Notes: generated from the letters alone by a model not told the origin. 64,000 bases of DNA from Euglena gracilis (GCA_039621445.1 CP154956.1:59777178-59841177); one strand, 5' to 3'; positions 43,995 through 54,331 are shown, counted from the first letter of the stretch. Program-made: numbers and translations.

Positions 43995-44345
43995 TTAAAA
44001 ACGCGCTTGTGCTCGCGCCTGACTGTTCGCGTCCTTCTTGCATCCCCCTTGGGGGTTGCCTGTCAGCCCCTCAACCTTCCCCCTCCTTTACCTACCCTTG
44101 GGATCCCCTTGCAATGGTCAATATGGGGCCGTCGTCCCCCTTGGGTCCAGGTGGGGCTCAAAAGGTCCTTGGGTCCCCTCGCGGCCCTTCGTGGCCCCTT
44201 TGGGCCCCCTTGGGTCTTCCAAAATTCTTCCTTCTTTCTCCCAAAATCAACCCCCACCCCTCAAAGGAGGGGGTGCACAGCTCAGGAGGATTTTCGGTCA
44301 AGGAATTCCGGTCGCGCGGCTTGTTGCCTTGTTTTGGTCCACCTG
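43995..44345. promoter_or_regulatory. Upstream region of the cyclase gene, no defined elements
   Basis: About 350 bp upstream (minus-strand sense) of the cyclase ATG up to the next MITE. I see no TATA box or other clear promoter motif, only CCCCTTGGG-type repeats. Confidence 0.2.
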
Positions 44346-44353
44346 GCTTTGGT

Positions 44354-44658
44354 GGTACTTGTCTGTTAGTCGATCCACGCCAAAACCACTGGATCCACAC
44401 CCTTTCTTCCCCTATGCTTTGATGACGTCATAATACACAGATGATTTGACCGTATGAAGTCATCCCTGGGTCACACACTCATGTATGATGTCACACGGTC
44501 ATTATTTTGGCTTGCTCATGACGTCACATGGCAAATTATGACGTCACACATCCTGTTTTGCACTGAAAATGGTCATTCCTATTGAGCAGGCTGGAATAGG
44601 GTGTGGATCGACTAACAGACTTGATGCACTGCCGTGGATCGACTAACAGACAAGTACC
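44354..44658. mobile_element. MITE with 26-bp inverted repeats, TSD GCTTTGGT
   Basis: Ends start GGTACTTGTCTGTTAGTCGA in both directions, perfect over 26 bases. GCTTTGGT flanks both sides (44,346-44,353; 44,659-44,666). A third copy of the end motif lies inside at 44,601-44,622. Ends lack CAGGG, so this is a separate family with 8-bp duplication. Confidence 0.9.
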
Positions 44659-44666
44659 GCTTTGGT

Positions 44667-45320
44667 TGGGTCTGGAGGGGAGGGATTTTCACCCCCCCCC
44701 CCAAAAGTTCATTGAAGAGGCAAAGAACAATGCCCGAAACCAACTTAATTGGAATGCCAATGTTGGGGGTCAATGTGCAAAATTTTATGTACAAAAATCG
44801 GGCGCAGGCAAGCGAGCCACCCGGCATCCCTGCTGAAACCTTTGTGTTGGTGAACTTTTCTAAAACCCATTTTTGGGCCCGCACGCCTGTTTGGCTAATG
44901 CCAGGCTCCTTCAACCCCCAACTAGCAAATCGGGGGGGGGGTCAATTAGGGGGGGAGGACTGAGACACTCTTTTCACAATTCATATGTCTGCCGCCAAAT
45001 GGCAGCAGCCCCGAGGTCAGTTAGTGTTCCCCACAAGGGAACGGCCGCCATCGTTGTTGGGGGACCCAAGGCGGCGGCACCCTTTATCGAGCGGGACCTC
45101 GCCGTCTCGCAGTGCGAAGCCCGACTGGTCCATCTTTTCCCCCTCCCTTCCCAAACGGCCTCTCTGACACTGGGAAAATGAGCCCTTGGATGTCAAGCCT
45201 CGTCTTTTCCGGGCAGCCAAAGCGTGAAACCCAAGTCTCAACCCTTCAAATAACCCTCAAACCACGATTCAGGGCAAACGGCAACCGACTTGTCAAATGT
45301 TTGGCATCGAGGATAGCGAA
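44667..45320. other. Unassigned stretch, possible ORF
   Basis: 44,780-44,900 is a decayed foldback relative. 44,980-45,181 has an open plus frame (VPHKGTAAIVVGGPKAAAP) of fair composition, without family or splice support. Confidence 0.3.
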
Positions 45321-45329
45321 ATGGCACTT

Positions 45330-45850
45330 GTCTGTTATCGTACGACGGACCTCCCCCCTTTCGGTTATGGTACAACGCCCTATTTTTGGGTTATCATGGG
45401 GTTATTTGAAGGAGTTGCACAACGTGGCCACGTGGCGCTACATGGCGGTGTTGCGCAACATGGCCCCGTAGCGCAACATGGTCCAACAGCTGAACAACAA
45501 AAGGGATTTGCCCCCCAAAAGCTCTTGGTAACGCAAGGGATTTTGTTATTTTGGGCCCCTCCAACAGTTTGAACAACAAAAGGGATTTGTCCCCAAAATG
45601 ACTTGGAAACACAAGGTATTTTGTTATTTTGGGGCCCTCCAACAGTTGAACAACAAAAGGGATTTGTGGCCATGTTGTGCAACATTGCAATGTTGCGCAA
45701 CACGGCCATGTGGGGCTACACGGCCATGTAGCGCTGCGTAGCGCAACACGGCCATGAAGCGCAACATGGCCATTAGCGCCTAACCCTGCTCCTTCAAATA
45801 ACCCAAAAATAAGGCGTCATACCATAACCGAAAGGGGGGGGGTCCATCAT
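45330..45850. repeat. Inverted repeat pair around GCAACATGG repeats
   Basis: 45,340-45,415 (TTTCGGTTATGGTACAACGC) recurs inverted at 45,783-45,845. Between them are AACATGGCC/GTAGCGC palindromic units and two copies of an AAGGGATTTTGTTATTTTGG-type repeat, also seen at 51,145-51,310 and 62,815-63,000. Confidence 0.6.
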
Positions 45851-46020
45851 ACAACAAGCGCCCCCCCCTTATTCCCCCCCCCATTGTCCCTGGGCCCCGG
45901 ACGACGGGGGGTTTTTTGGCCCGGCCAATGAAATTCCTTTGGTACAGTCTTATTGCCCCTCCGATTGTCCGATCGGGCCTCCCGGGGGCAGGTCGGTGGG
46001 ACAATAAGGGGGGGACCAGC
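45850..46020. repeat. 'TTATTGTCCC' family, copy 1
   Basis: C-runs with ATTGTCC, a GGCCCGGCCAATGAAATTCC block and inverse GGACAATAAGGGGGG. Relatives at 48,703-48,880 and 50,161-50,330. Confidence 0.55.
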
Positions 46021-46962
46021 GAAACAGCACCCTGTTATCCCCAGACCCCCCCTTCGGTTATTCGTATTTTGTGGGTCGGTGGTTCAAGGTTGGTAGTTGA
46101 TCTTGGGGGTGTGATATGTCCCAACCCTCCCCCCCCCACGTCTGGTTGAGTTTGGAGCTTGACAGGGGGTCCACAAGCCCCCCCCCCCCTGTGCCTGACC
46201 AGTCCAGACCCCGGACCCCCCCCCTCGACTCATGCGACGAGGATCGGGTGATTTCCTCTGTGTCTTTAACTGTTTCTTGGTGCCGTGCGTCGATGCGTGT
46301 CGTGGCTGATTGGATCCTCAGACCTGGTCACGTCCAGTCAGCATGCCAAGAGAAGTCCCATTAATCCCAAATTCAGAGATGATGTGCACAGCTTTTTTAT
46401 GTATCTCAGTTGATCAACTTCAACAATACCAGTAAACCTTCGTTTTGGGCCACAGATCCTTGATTACTTGGCCGTGGAAGAATGGGGATTTTTGACTTGC
46501 TGTGCTGACATCACCCAAGAAGAACATGCAAGAAATCCCACCAATTTGGGAATCTTAAAAAAAACATTCACAAAATTGGGAATTGCCAACCCCAAACTTC
46601 AAATTTTCAAGCTGCAAAATAATCCAAACTGCCATCAAATTGAGCATTTCGGCCAAAAAAACAGTCCCCCGGCCCCCCCCCCCCCCAGACCGCGACCCCC
46701 AATTGATGAATTTAGGTGTCTGGGTGAATGAATTTAGGAAGGGTTTGTTTGGATGCTTCTGAGGTGGAAGACCACAGAGGTTGTTTCTACCAACCACATT
46801 GTCGACTTCCAATTGGAGGTCGGGCCAACCATGTGGCCGGAATGACAAACAGGCCGGGCCCGACGCCTGTCGTGAAATTCTACTGACCTTGACGGATTTC
46901 AGGCTGAAATTTTTTATGTCGATCGATTTCCAAGACATTATTATCATTATTAGACATTATTA
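46021..46962. other. Unassigned stretch
   Basis: A plus frame at 46,468-46,560 (EEWGFLTCCADITQEEHARN) is protein-like but isolated. Nothing else supported. Confidence 0.3.
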
Positions 46963-46966
46963 TTAA

Positions 46967-48210
46967 AAACGTGTTCAGCCCGCCAAATGCCTGCCCTGAA
47001 ATTCGCGGTCATGAACACGTTTTCCATGAGGGCATTTGTGGCAATGACACTTTTTCCATTAAGGCATCTGTGGCAATGACACGTTTTCCATTAAGGCATC
47101 TGTGGCAATGACACGTTTTCCATTAGGGCATCTGTGGCAATCAAAAAATCATGGGGGTGTTCCCCTCGCATCCCCCCCGCGTCCCTCCCCGCGTCCCCCC
47201 CGCGTCCCGGATTTTGGCCGAACACATTTTTTTGGCCGACCAATGAAAAATTACATGCAAATTTGGGTTACGCCAAAGAAAACGTGTGGGGCAGTTGGGC
47301 CACAGTCCCCCCCCCCCCCGCCTCCCCCCCCCCCGCGCCCCCCCCGGCGCCCCGGCACCCCCCTCCCCCCCCCCCTCACCGACCCCCTCGCCACGCCATT
47401 TTACCCCCCCTCCCCCCCCTTTCCAGACCCCCTCGCCACGCCATGTCAGCCGCGCCAAAGAAATTTTTCTTGGGAAACCCCCGCGCACCCCTCCCCCCCC
47501 CCTTCGGGGCCCCCTCGCCACGCCAAAAAAACTCCAAAACCCCCCCTCCCCCCCCCCTAGCCGGACCCCTCGCCACGGCGTGCCGACCCCCCCACGTCCT
47601 GAACCACCCCCCATGAAAATTCGGCAACAGGTTGAGAGGCCGGGTGGTCCTCTACCCTAGACTAGGTAGGTCTAGGCTAGACTAGACTAGACTAGGTAGG
47701 TCCAGGGGGGTACTCTACAACACAAGAAACAGCCAGAGGTTGCCTTTGAGCAATACGACAGGGAGTGTTAGACGTCACGGAAGACGACATGCAAAAAAAG
47801 AGCCATACTTTGGTGGCCGCCGCAAATCATGGCAATGAAAATGGTATGCCGAACCATCAGGCGTCACACCAGGCGTCACACACCACTTTCCTCAGCTCCA
47901 CAATTTGGATTTTTGGGAATGGCAACACCGCAAAAACCACATTTGTCCTGTTTTATAGGCAGTCGGGACACAGCACGAGGCAGAGGGGGTTGGTCGGGGG
48001 GGGGGGATTGGTGCTCTGCAAAAGGCAACGCAACTCCGTTGGTCGTGGTTTTGCGGACTCCCGAGTGACGGCATTCACATGTTTGAAAAGAGTTTGCCGA
48101 ACGATTCCCTGAAACGAACACACTTCCCGACTGCTGCGCACGTTGAGCCACACATTGTTCAATGACGCTCGCCTCATCGAACAACAGGCTGGGTTCCAGC
48201 TCCCATCCCG
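46967..48210 (-). mobile_element. TTAA-type element, copy B, rearranged
   Basis: Left end TTAA then AAACGTGTTCAGCCCGCC (46,963 on), three to four 32-bp repeats to 47,136. A C-rich insert (47,148-47,613, ends ATGGGGGTGTTCC and CCACCCCCCATG) carries repeated CCCTCGCCACGCCA. From 47,690 coding remnants run on the minus strand: FDEASVIEQCVAQRAQQSG (about 48,130-48,180), a linker, and the start of the PHD finger (CGFCGVAIPKNPNC, about 47,890-47,930) before a frameshift. The right end is missing. Confidence 0.6.
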
Positions 48211-48590
48211 TCCAGGGGCTCCGTGCGGAATCCTGGCCATGCTACTTCTGGAGGTCGGGCCGACCTAGGTCGGGCTGACCATTGGCCATGGCTTATCGAC
48301 CTCTGGAGGTCGGGCCGACCAGGTCGGCCCGACCTCCACTGTACTGCAATACCCCCCCTTTTTTGGAAATTTAAGCCCCCCCCAAAATTTGATTCTCTTA
48401 TTTCAATTCGAAATGAACATAAACCCATCGGAATGTCCTTAGAAACGTCAAAAAAAAACGTCACAAATTCAAAAAAAATTGTGAAAAATGGCTAAATCAG
48501 GTGAGATCCATGGCCAATGACAAAAATTCCTTTGGTGTGCAATGCCCGAACCCTAACCCTACCCTACCCCTGACCCTGACCCTGACCCTG
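48211..48590. repeat. GGTCGGGCCGACC palindromes, then telomere-like repeats
   Basis: 48,250-48,345 has the TGGAGGTCGGGCCGACC family. 48,549-48,604 has CCCTAACCCT and variant CCCTGA units, the target of the hAT insertion that follows. Confidence 0.65.
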
Positions 48591-49080
48591 ACCCTAACCC
48601 TAACCAGGGGTGTAGAAGTAATTTTTTCTCGGGGGGGGGGGCGAGATTCGGACTGAAACGGGTGTTGAGCATGATACACTTTGAAATTACATTCCAATTA
48701 CCCCCCCCCCATATTGTCCCCCCCCCCATATTGTCCCTCGGCCCGGCCGACGAGGGGTTTTTTTGGCTCGGTCAATGAAGTTTCCTTTGGTACCCCCATA
48801 TTGTCCCCCCCCCCATATTGTCCCTTCGGGCCTCCGGGGGAGAGGTCGGTGGGACAATATGGGGGGGGGGTACCCTTCTCACTCTCCGCAAACAACAAAA
48901 TGCGGAAGATGCAACAAAGGCTTTCATCGCAGGGCGAAGGTTGTGGAACGGTAAACATTCCGTTGAATGAACTCATTCATGAGCGCATCAAGGGGGAGGG
49001 AGAGAAGTTCTTCCTTGTAAACATGACACAGAGCAAGGTGGTTTAGACGTGCTTGGCTACAGTAGGCAGATTTTTTTTAA

Positions 49081-49450
49081 TCAAACAGTCAATGCTTTTG
49101 CCATTACTTTGTGTGCTTTGACATCCAAGAGGCTTAAAATGGACCTTTTTTGAAACGAAAAGGGGGAAACAACTTCCTTCGGAACTTTAGGAAAAACACT
49201 CCCGTAAGAAAGTTTGGTTTGGAACAGAAAGCTCATTGCTGTTTGGCCCAATTGCGAACGGAGGTAAGTTTTCAAGCGACGGAGAGTGGAGAAAGAGCGT
49301 TCGGCTGTTGCAGAAGTGACGGGTATGGTGAGACACAACCGCACCAAGCAAACCATCAGCGGCAACATGGCACGTATTGCCTGTGGCAGGGCATACCTTG
49401 CTCACAAAATACCTCCTTGCCCGGACGTTTTCAGATCCCCTTGAAGCCAA
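49081..49450 (-). pseudogene. hAT transposase C-terminal dimerisation domain
   Basis: LTIPVTSATAERSFSTLRRL, then KTYLRSQLGQTAMSFL, is the hallmark hATC motif (P-V-T-S-A-x-x-E-R-x-F-S). Open to TGA at 49,081-49,083. The catalytic core upstream is not present between here and 49,600, where only short non-matching frames occur. Confidence 0.9.
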
Positions 49451-49578
49451 ATGGTGGGGGGGGGGCTTTGGGGGACCCCTACAGAAATTGTGTCAATTTC
49501 TTGTGAATGGTTTGTTTTGATATAATCTTTTTTTGGCAACCTGAAAATTTCAAGTTTTAAAATCAGTAACATAATGTT

Positions 49579-49866
49579 TTAAAATTGGGATGGGGAGGCA
49601 TCCATTTGGGAACCAATGCTTGTTGTTGGCAGTGGAAGATTCAAATGAACTGCCTCTTCACAGATTTTGCAAAACGCAGCATCTTTTGCAGCATCATGCC
49701 GGACCCAAGGAAATTGCTCCGTCCAAATTTGCAAGAACTTTCTTCCACCAATCTGGACAGTGGGACGCAATGGTTGAATTGTGGAAACTGTTGAACAAGG
49801 ATTGTCTTGTGCAATTGAGTCAATGCTCGCATGAGAAGCCATCCTTGGCGACAAAAAATTCTTCAT
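49579..49866 (-). pseudogene. hAT transposase N-terminal zinc finger (TTF type)
   Basis: From ATG at 49,866, FLQIWTEQFPWVRHDAAKDA followed by AFCKICEEA matches the TTF/BED-like finger at the start of hAT transposases of the DUF4371 group (W-x-x-x-x-x-x-x-x-x-x-x-F-C-x-x-C). The frame then diverges. Only the two ends of the gene remain. Confidence 0.75.
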
Positions 49867-50033
49867 CCCTACAAAGCGAAAGCGTTACATTGCAAAAAAA
49901 AATTTCTTTCCAAAATCTCGGGGGGGGGGCGGCCGCCCCCCCCCCGACCCCCCACTTCTACACCTATGACCCTAACCCAGCTCTTTCATCCCACTTTGAA
50001 AAAAAATTGAAAAAACGCGAACAGCTGTTCAGA

Positions 50034-50395
50034 AACGTGATAAATTGGCCCCCACAAGGTACCAGCTACCCCAAAGAGCCGCCCAACTAGGGTTAATACA
50101 CATGGGGGGACCCGAGCGAGGCGCCGAAGGCGCCGAGCGAGGGTCCCCCCATGTTTTTACCCCCCCCCCCTTATTGTCCCATTGGCCTGCCCGCGGGAGG
50201 CCCGATCGGACAATAAGGGGTGGGGGACAATATGACCGTACCAAAGGAATTTCATTGGCCGGGCCAAAAAAACCCCCGTCGGCCGGGGCCCAGGGACAAT
50301 AAGGGGGGGGGACAATGAGGGGGGGGGGGGCTAACCCCAGTTGGGCGGCTCTTTGGGTTCGCTGGGTACCTCGTGGAGACCAATCTAACAACGTT
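50034..50395. mobile_element. Foldback element with ~60-bp inverted repeats
   Basis: CCCAAAGAGCCGCCCAACT (50,079) is inverted at 50,340-50,358, and similarity extends outward over GGTACC and ATTGG to about 50,034 and 50,395. Inside are a perfect palindrome (GCGAGGCGCCGAAGGCGCC core, 50,106-50,150) and a TTATTGTCCC-family unit. Confidence 0.65.
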
Positions 50396-51345
50396 GAGCG
50401 AGAAATGTTCTGCTTTTTGGATAAGAATCGTAACCCTAACCCTGCTCCTTCAAGTAACGTCAGAAATTCTTTTTTATCACAGCTTAACGCCATCAGGAAT
50501 TCTTTTTTTTTGCTAAAATAGCACTTTTTATGCTCCACAGGGTTTGGCCAAGGGTTTGGATGCTTTTGCAAAGGAAAACTATTGAGGTCGTTTCTATCGA
50601 CCATGTGGTCGGTGACCCAAACAGGTCGGGCCGACCTGGTCGGCCCGACCTACAGTCAAAAGTGGCGCATGGCGGTAGACTGGGGGGGGGTAGTGGGTAG
50701 TCGGCCGACTTCCCAATTGGTCGGCCGACTGGGCTTGGTCCTTAGCTAGTTGGCGAGACGGGGGAGGGGGGGTAGGGGTAGTTGGCCGACTAGTCGGCCG
50801 ACTACCCACTCTAATGTACTAACGGGTCCAAACCGCCGACTTTTAAGCCCCCCCATGAAGAAAATCCTATGCAAACTAGTCGGTGGCTAGTCGGTGGCCA
50901 TAAGAATGGTTTGAGGCAGGCCCAAACCACCCGGAAATGGTCCGGATGGGTCCAAATAAGTGTCTTACGCCTAAATAAACACCCCCAGATGGAAATCTTT
51001 GGTCAGTGGGGGGTCGGTGGGCCCTTGATGGGGGTCTCGAAGGGTGAAAAACCAATGATGAAACAAGGATTACATGAAAATCCTTTAGAAATGCAAGCAT
51101 TCTGCATCACGAGAGGCAGAAAACCCCCTCTCCACCCCCATCCGAGCCTCAAATAACAAAATCCCTTCTGTGTTGGCGACATACTCGGGGGCTAAGTCGA
51201 TTTTGTGGCTCACTTTGGCATAGGCGGGGGGGGGGGGGGCTCCGCCCCCCCCCCTTCCGCACCCCCCCCCTCAAATAACAAAATCCCTTCTATGTTGGCA
51301 ATAGACTTGGAGGGATAAGTCCTTTTTGTGCAAATTTTGACTTAT
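50396..51345. repeat. GTCGGCCGAC palindromes and short repeats
   Basis: 50,600-50,660 GGTCGGGCCGACC family; 50,690-50,900 AGTCGGCCGACT units; 51,145-51,310 two copies of the AACAAAATCCCTTCT repeat. No gene. Confidence 0.55.
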
Positions 51346-51351
51346 ATTTAA

Positions 51352-52515
51352 AACGTGTTCAGCCCGCCAAATGCCTGCCCTGAAATTCGTGGTCATGAAC
51401 ACGTTTTCAATGACGGCATTTGTGGCAATGACACGTTTTCAGTGACGGCATTTGTGGCAATGACACGTTTTCAGTGACGGCATCTGTGGCAAGGACACGT
51501 TTTCAGTGACGGCATTTGTGGCAATGACACGTTTTCAATGAGGGCATTTGTGGCAACCCTGAGTAAAAAGCAAAAAACGCTGTCATGAAAAATCGGAGTG
51601 CGGTTGAGAGGCCGGGTGGTCCTCAACAGGTGAGGCGGGTCGGGGGCACTCTACAACACGACAACAAGAAGGCTTGGTTGCCTTGGCACAAGGACAGGGA
51701 AGGGACAAAAATCACGGCACACGACAGGCTTTACACAAAAAAGAGCCATACTTTGGTGGCCGCCGCAAATCTTGGCAATGAAAATGATATGCCAAACCGC
51801 AGGCGTCACAGACAACCTTGTTCAGCTCCACACAATTTGGATTTTTCGGAATGGCAACACCACAAAAACCGCATTTCTCCTGTTTCATAGGCAGTCGGGA
51901 CACAGCACGGGGCACAGGGGGTTGGTCAGAGGAGGCAACAGAGCTGACCGCAGGAGCGGAACGTTGCTCGGCGGTGGGAAAGACAGAGGGAACAGTGGTC
52001 AGGTCCTGATTTTCGACCGCGTGTTCCTCACTCGGTGGGGCGCAAAAATTTGCCCAAGTTGACCACCGTGCAACGTTCCGCGCCGTAGCTAGCGTAGGGT
52101 CAACCTTCGGCTTCTTGGCATCTTGCTGGTATACCGCAAGAGCTGCCAGGAACAGTTCCGTCCTAGGGGGAGGTGGCAAAAGACCATTCACAAAGTTTGC
52201 CGTGCGTTTAGCCATATTGGCAGGGCTGCGGGAAAAAGAAAAAAAAGAAAGAAAAAAGGGGGGGTGAAACGTTTTCAGTGACGGCATTTGTGGCAATGAC
52301 ACGTTTTCAGTGACGGCATCTGTGGCAAGGACACGTTTTCAGTGACGGCATTTGTGGCAATGACACGTTTTCAGTGACGGCATCTGTGTTCAGGCACGTT
52401 TTCAGTGAGGGCATCGTTTTTTGGGTCCGAATTTCACAAATTCGCGTTTTTGACCCCTTGCGTGAATCATGACCACGAATTTCAGGGCAGGCATTGGCGG
52501 GCTCTGAACATGTTT
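51352..52515 (-). mobile_element. TTAA-target element with PHD-finger gene, copy C (best pre served)
   Basis: TTAA at 51,348-51,351 and 52,516-52,519. Inverted ends (AACGTGTTCAGCCCGCC and inverse). Five 32-bp repeats at 51,397-51,556 and about five at 52,268-52,420, in the same orientation at both ends. The palindrome of copy A follows at 52,525-52,640. Confidence 0.8.
51712..52302 (-). CDS. PHD-finger protein of the TTAA-target element
   Basis: Open for 196 codons; the copy-shared start is the internal ATG at 52,214 (MAKRTANFVNGLLPPPPRTE). After a Pro/Ser/Ala-rich linker comes a C4HC3 finger: KCGFCG...VVCDACGLAYHFHC...FLCKACR (about 51,715-51,870), the spacing of PHD fingers, which bind histone tails. 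The product is too small for a transposase and no DDE core is seen. It may be an accessory protein or the C-terminal zinc domain left from a larger transposase; piggyBac-type enzymes also target TTAA and end in a Cys-rich finger. Confidence 0.6.
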   Translation of the reverse strand: MSLPQMPSLKTFHPPFFLSFFSFSRSPANMAKRTANFVNGLLPPPPRTELFLAALAVYQQDAKKPKVDPTLATARNVARWSTWANFCAPPSEEHAVENQDLTTVPSVFPTAEQRSAPAVSSVASSDQPPVPRAVSRLPMKQEKCGFCGVAIPKNPNCVELNKVVCDACGLAYHFHCQDLRRPPKYGSFLCKACRVP

Positions 52516-52519
52516 TTAA

Positions 52520-53139
52520 ACAAATTGTGGCTGAGCCCAGATTTCAGCCTGAAAACGTGTTCAGGGGGCCCCCTTCGGGGGCCCCCTGGCTGAACACGTT
52601 TTCAGGCTGAAATCTGGGCTCAGCCACAATTTGTGTATAGAAAATCCAATGGGGAGAGGTGTTCTTTTGTCAAAAGTGTCTCCGGACATTTCCTTTGATT
52701 TTGCATAATTTTCGAGATATTTTGAAAATATCAATTTTTGGGCCCGAAATGGCAGAGTCCAAGGGGGGGGGCTCATCCAGGGGGGGGGCGGGTAAATCTT
52801 ACCCAGTTTGGACCCCTTCGCGGGTGAATAACACGGGCCTGGCGTGGAGTTAGGAGTCAAACCCAGGTGATTCGGAAACTAGAAATCCAGTCGCTCGCGA
52901 CTGAAAAAAAAATTCCGGGAACGGGGCCGGGATCATGGTGATAATCCGTGGTTTTCACGGTCTACCCAGAGGGGGGGGGCGGGGGGGTCTGACCCCCCCT
53001 TTCCCCCAGTGGCAAGCTTCGCTCTTACTCTAAAGAGATAAGACCTCAGCGAACCCCCTTAATTGAGCATTTGGGGGGTCCTTTAGACCATAGGTGGTAT
53101 TTAAGAATGGGGTTAGGGTGAGGTTTTACGTTATTTCAC
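52520..53139. other. Palindrome, then non-coding
   Basis: 52,525-52,640 is the second copy of the GGGCTCAGCCACAATTTG palindrome with a GGGGGCCCCCTTCGGGGGCCCCC loop region. After that nothing is recognised. Confidence 0.6.
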
Positions 53140-53515
53140 CGACACGGTGTATTTTTGCACTTCCTGTCAATTTTTGTTTTGCACTTTATCTCAAAAATGT
53201 TTGCACATACCGACAGTTTGTTTGCACTTTATCTCAAAAAATGTTTGCACCTTATCCCAAAAATATTTGCCTCCGTTCCGAAAATGTTTGCACCTGGATC
53301 GGGTGTTTTGCACCTTTGCTCTTTGAAACTTCAATCGGTGTGGATGTTTTCCATTGTGCAGTGCAACGCTTTTTTTTAATTGTGCAAAAGTTAAATGACG
53401 GAGGGCAATTTTTTTCGGTTCAACTGCAAATATTTTTGGCGGCACAGTGCAAAAATTTTTGAGACCTTTGGGCAAATTTTTTTGAGGGCGCTGGGCAAAA
53501 ATTTTGACCCCCAAG
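53140..53515 (+). repeat. Dispersed 'GCAAAAATTTT' repeat, copy 2
   Basis: Shares long stretches with 56,490-56,895, e.g. ATATTTGCCTCCGTTCCGAA and CTTCAATCGGTGTGGATG. Boundaries approximate. Confidence 0.8.
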
Positions 53516-54331
53516 CAAAGATATTGTGATATTGTGGGGGGGGGGGGCTTAGAAAATGTGGTCAGACAAAAAATGGAGGTTGGGCAGACCCAGGCTGCCG
53601 AAGCTGGGCTGGACTACGTTTTTTTTGTGCGAAGTGGGGGGTCCGGCTGGCTTGCAACCCCTGATACAAACCAGGCACCAACAATCGCTGGCGACCACCA
53701 AAACCTTTGTTTTATGGGACTCGCCTCACTCAGGGCGTCGCTTTACCACCGCCCATCCCATAGTTGCACTGAGGCTCCTCGACAAAGGTGGTTTTTTTTT
53801 TATGTTTGCAGGTTTTTCGCCAGGTTTCTGCGGTTTGCACCAATGCCCCGGCTCCCACAGTGGAGTTGGATCTGTACTGGATCACTAGCAACAATTGGCC
53901 ATGCCTACTACCCCACCAATAAACTCCCCAAAAACCAAGGGGTTAGCTGCAAAATATGGGCAGGCCCTGCAGTCCCGCCTCAGCAGACAAGGGAGACCTG
54001 GTTGCATATTCTGCAGGTTCCTTTTTGTTATGGAACCCTTGCAAAGCCATGTTGTTGCTGCCTCTTCATTAATCGTACTCGGAGTCTCAACTTACTTGTA
54101 CGTGTCCTCAACTTCAATTTCAACTTCCACATCACAGGTGTTCAAACCATTGAAAAAATGCAGCTTTTGGTGGGTGGGTGGGTGGTGGTGGTGGTCTGTA
54201 GACAAGGAGGTCGTTGGGCTGTGCAACAAGGTGAAGGGCGCCATTTCCGGGTCAAAAAAAGTCGGGAAAAAACTCGAAAAAAAATATTTTGCCCCAAACG
54301 ACGTTTTTTGTTGTTCTCGAGCACAAAATGA
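53504..54331 (+). CDS. Long open frame, uncertain
   Basis: 275 codons open in one frame, unusual for this window, but composition (Cys/Leu/Phe-rich, WVVVVVC over a GGTGG repeat) is not convincing. A different frame at 53,890-54,136 reads INSPKTKGLAAKYGQALQ then a hydrophobic VVAASSLIVLGVSTYLYVSS (possible membrane segment) up to a donor-like ACAGGTG, and may be the real exon. No family recognised. Confidence 0.2.
   Translation: MTPKQRYCDIVGGGGLENVVRQKMEVGQTQAAEAGLDYVFFVRSGGSGWLATPDTNQAPTIAGDHQNLCFMGLASLRASLYHRPSHSCTEAPRQRWFFFYVCRFFARFLRFAPMPRLPQWSWICTGSLATIGHAYYPTNKLPKNQGVSCKIWAGPAVPPQQTRETWLHILQVPFCYGTLAKPCCCCLFINRTRSLNLLVRVLNFNFNFHITGVQTIEKMQLLVGGWVVVVVCRQGGRWAVQQGEGRHFRVKKSREKTRKKIFCPKRRFLLFSSTK

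Larger units (their letters stand above)
48605..49968 (-). mobile_element. hAT transposon, internally deleted, TSD ACCCTAAC
   Basis: Ends CAGGGGTGTAGAAGT and inverse CATAGGTGTAGAAGT, with ACCCTAAC on both sides (48,597-48,604; 49,969-49,976). It encodes, on the minus strand, both ends of a hAT transposase. The target is telomere-like sequence. A TTATTGTCCC-family insert lies at 48,703-48,880. Confidence 0.9.

Noticed and set aside
47102-47660. Several long Pro-rich or Gly-rich frames
   Set aside because: All three frames of both strands stay open because the DNA is C-rich; composition, not coding.
51397-51556. Regular 32-bp direct repeats, CRISPR-like at first sight
   Set aside because: Units are contiguous with no spacers, sit inside mobile-element ends and the genome is eukaryotic.
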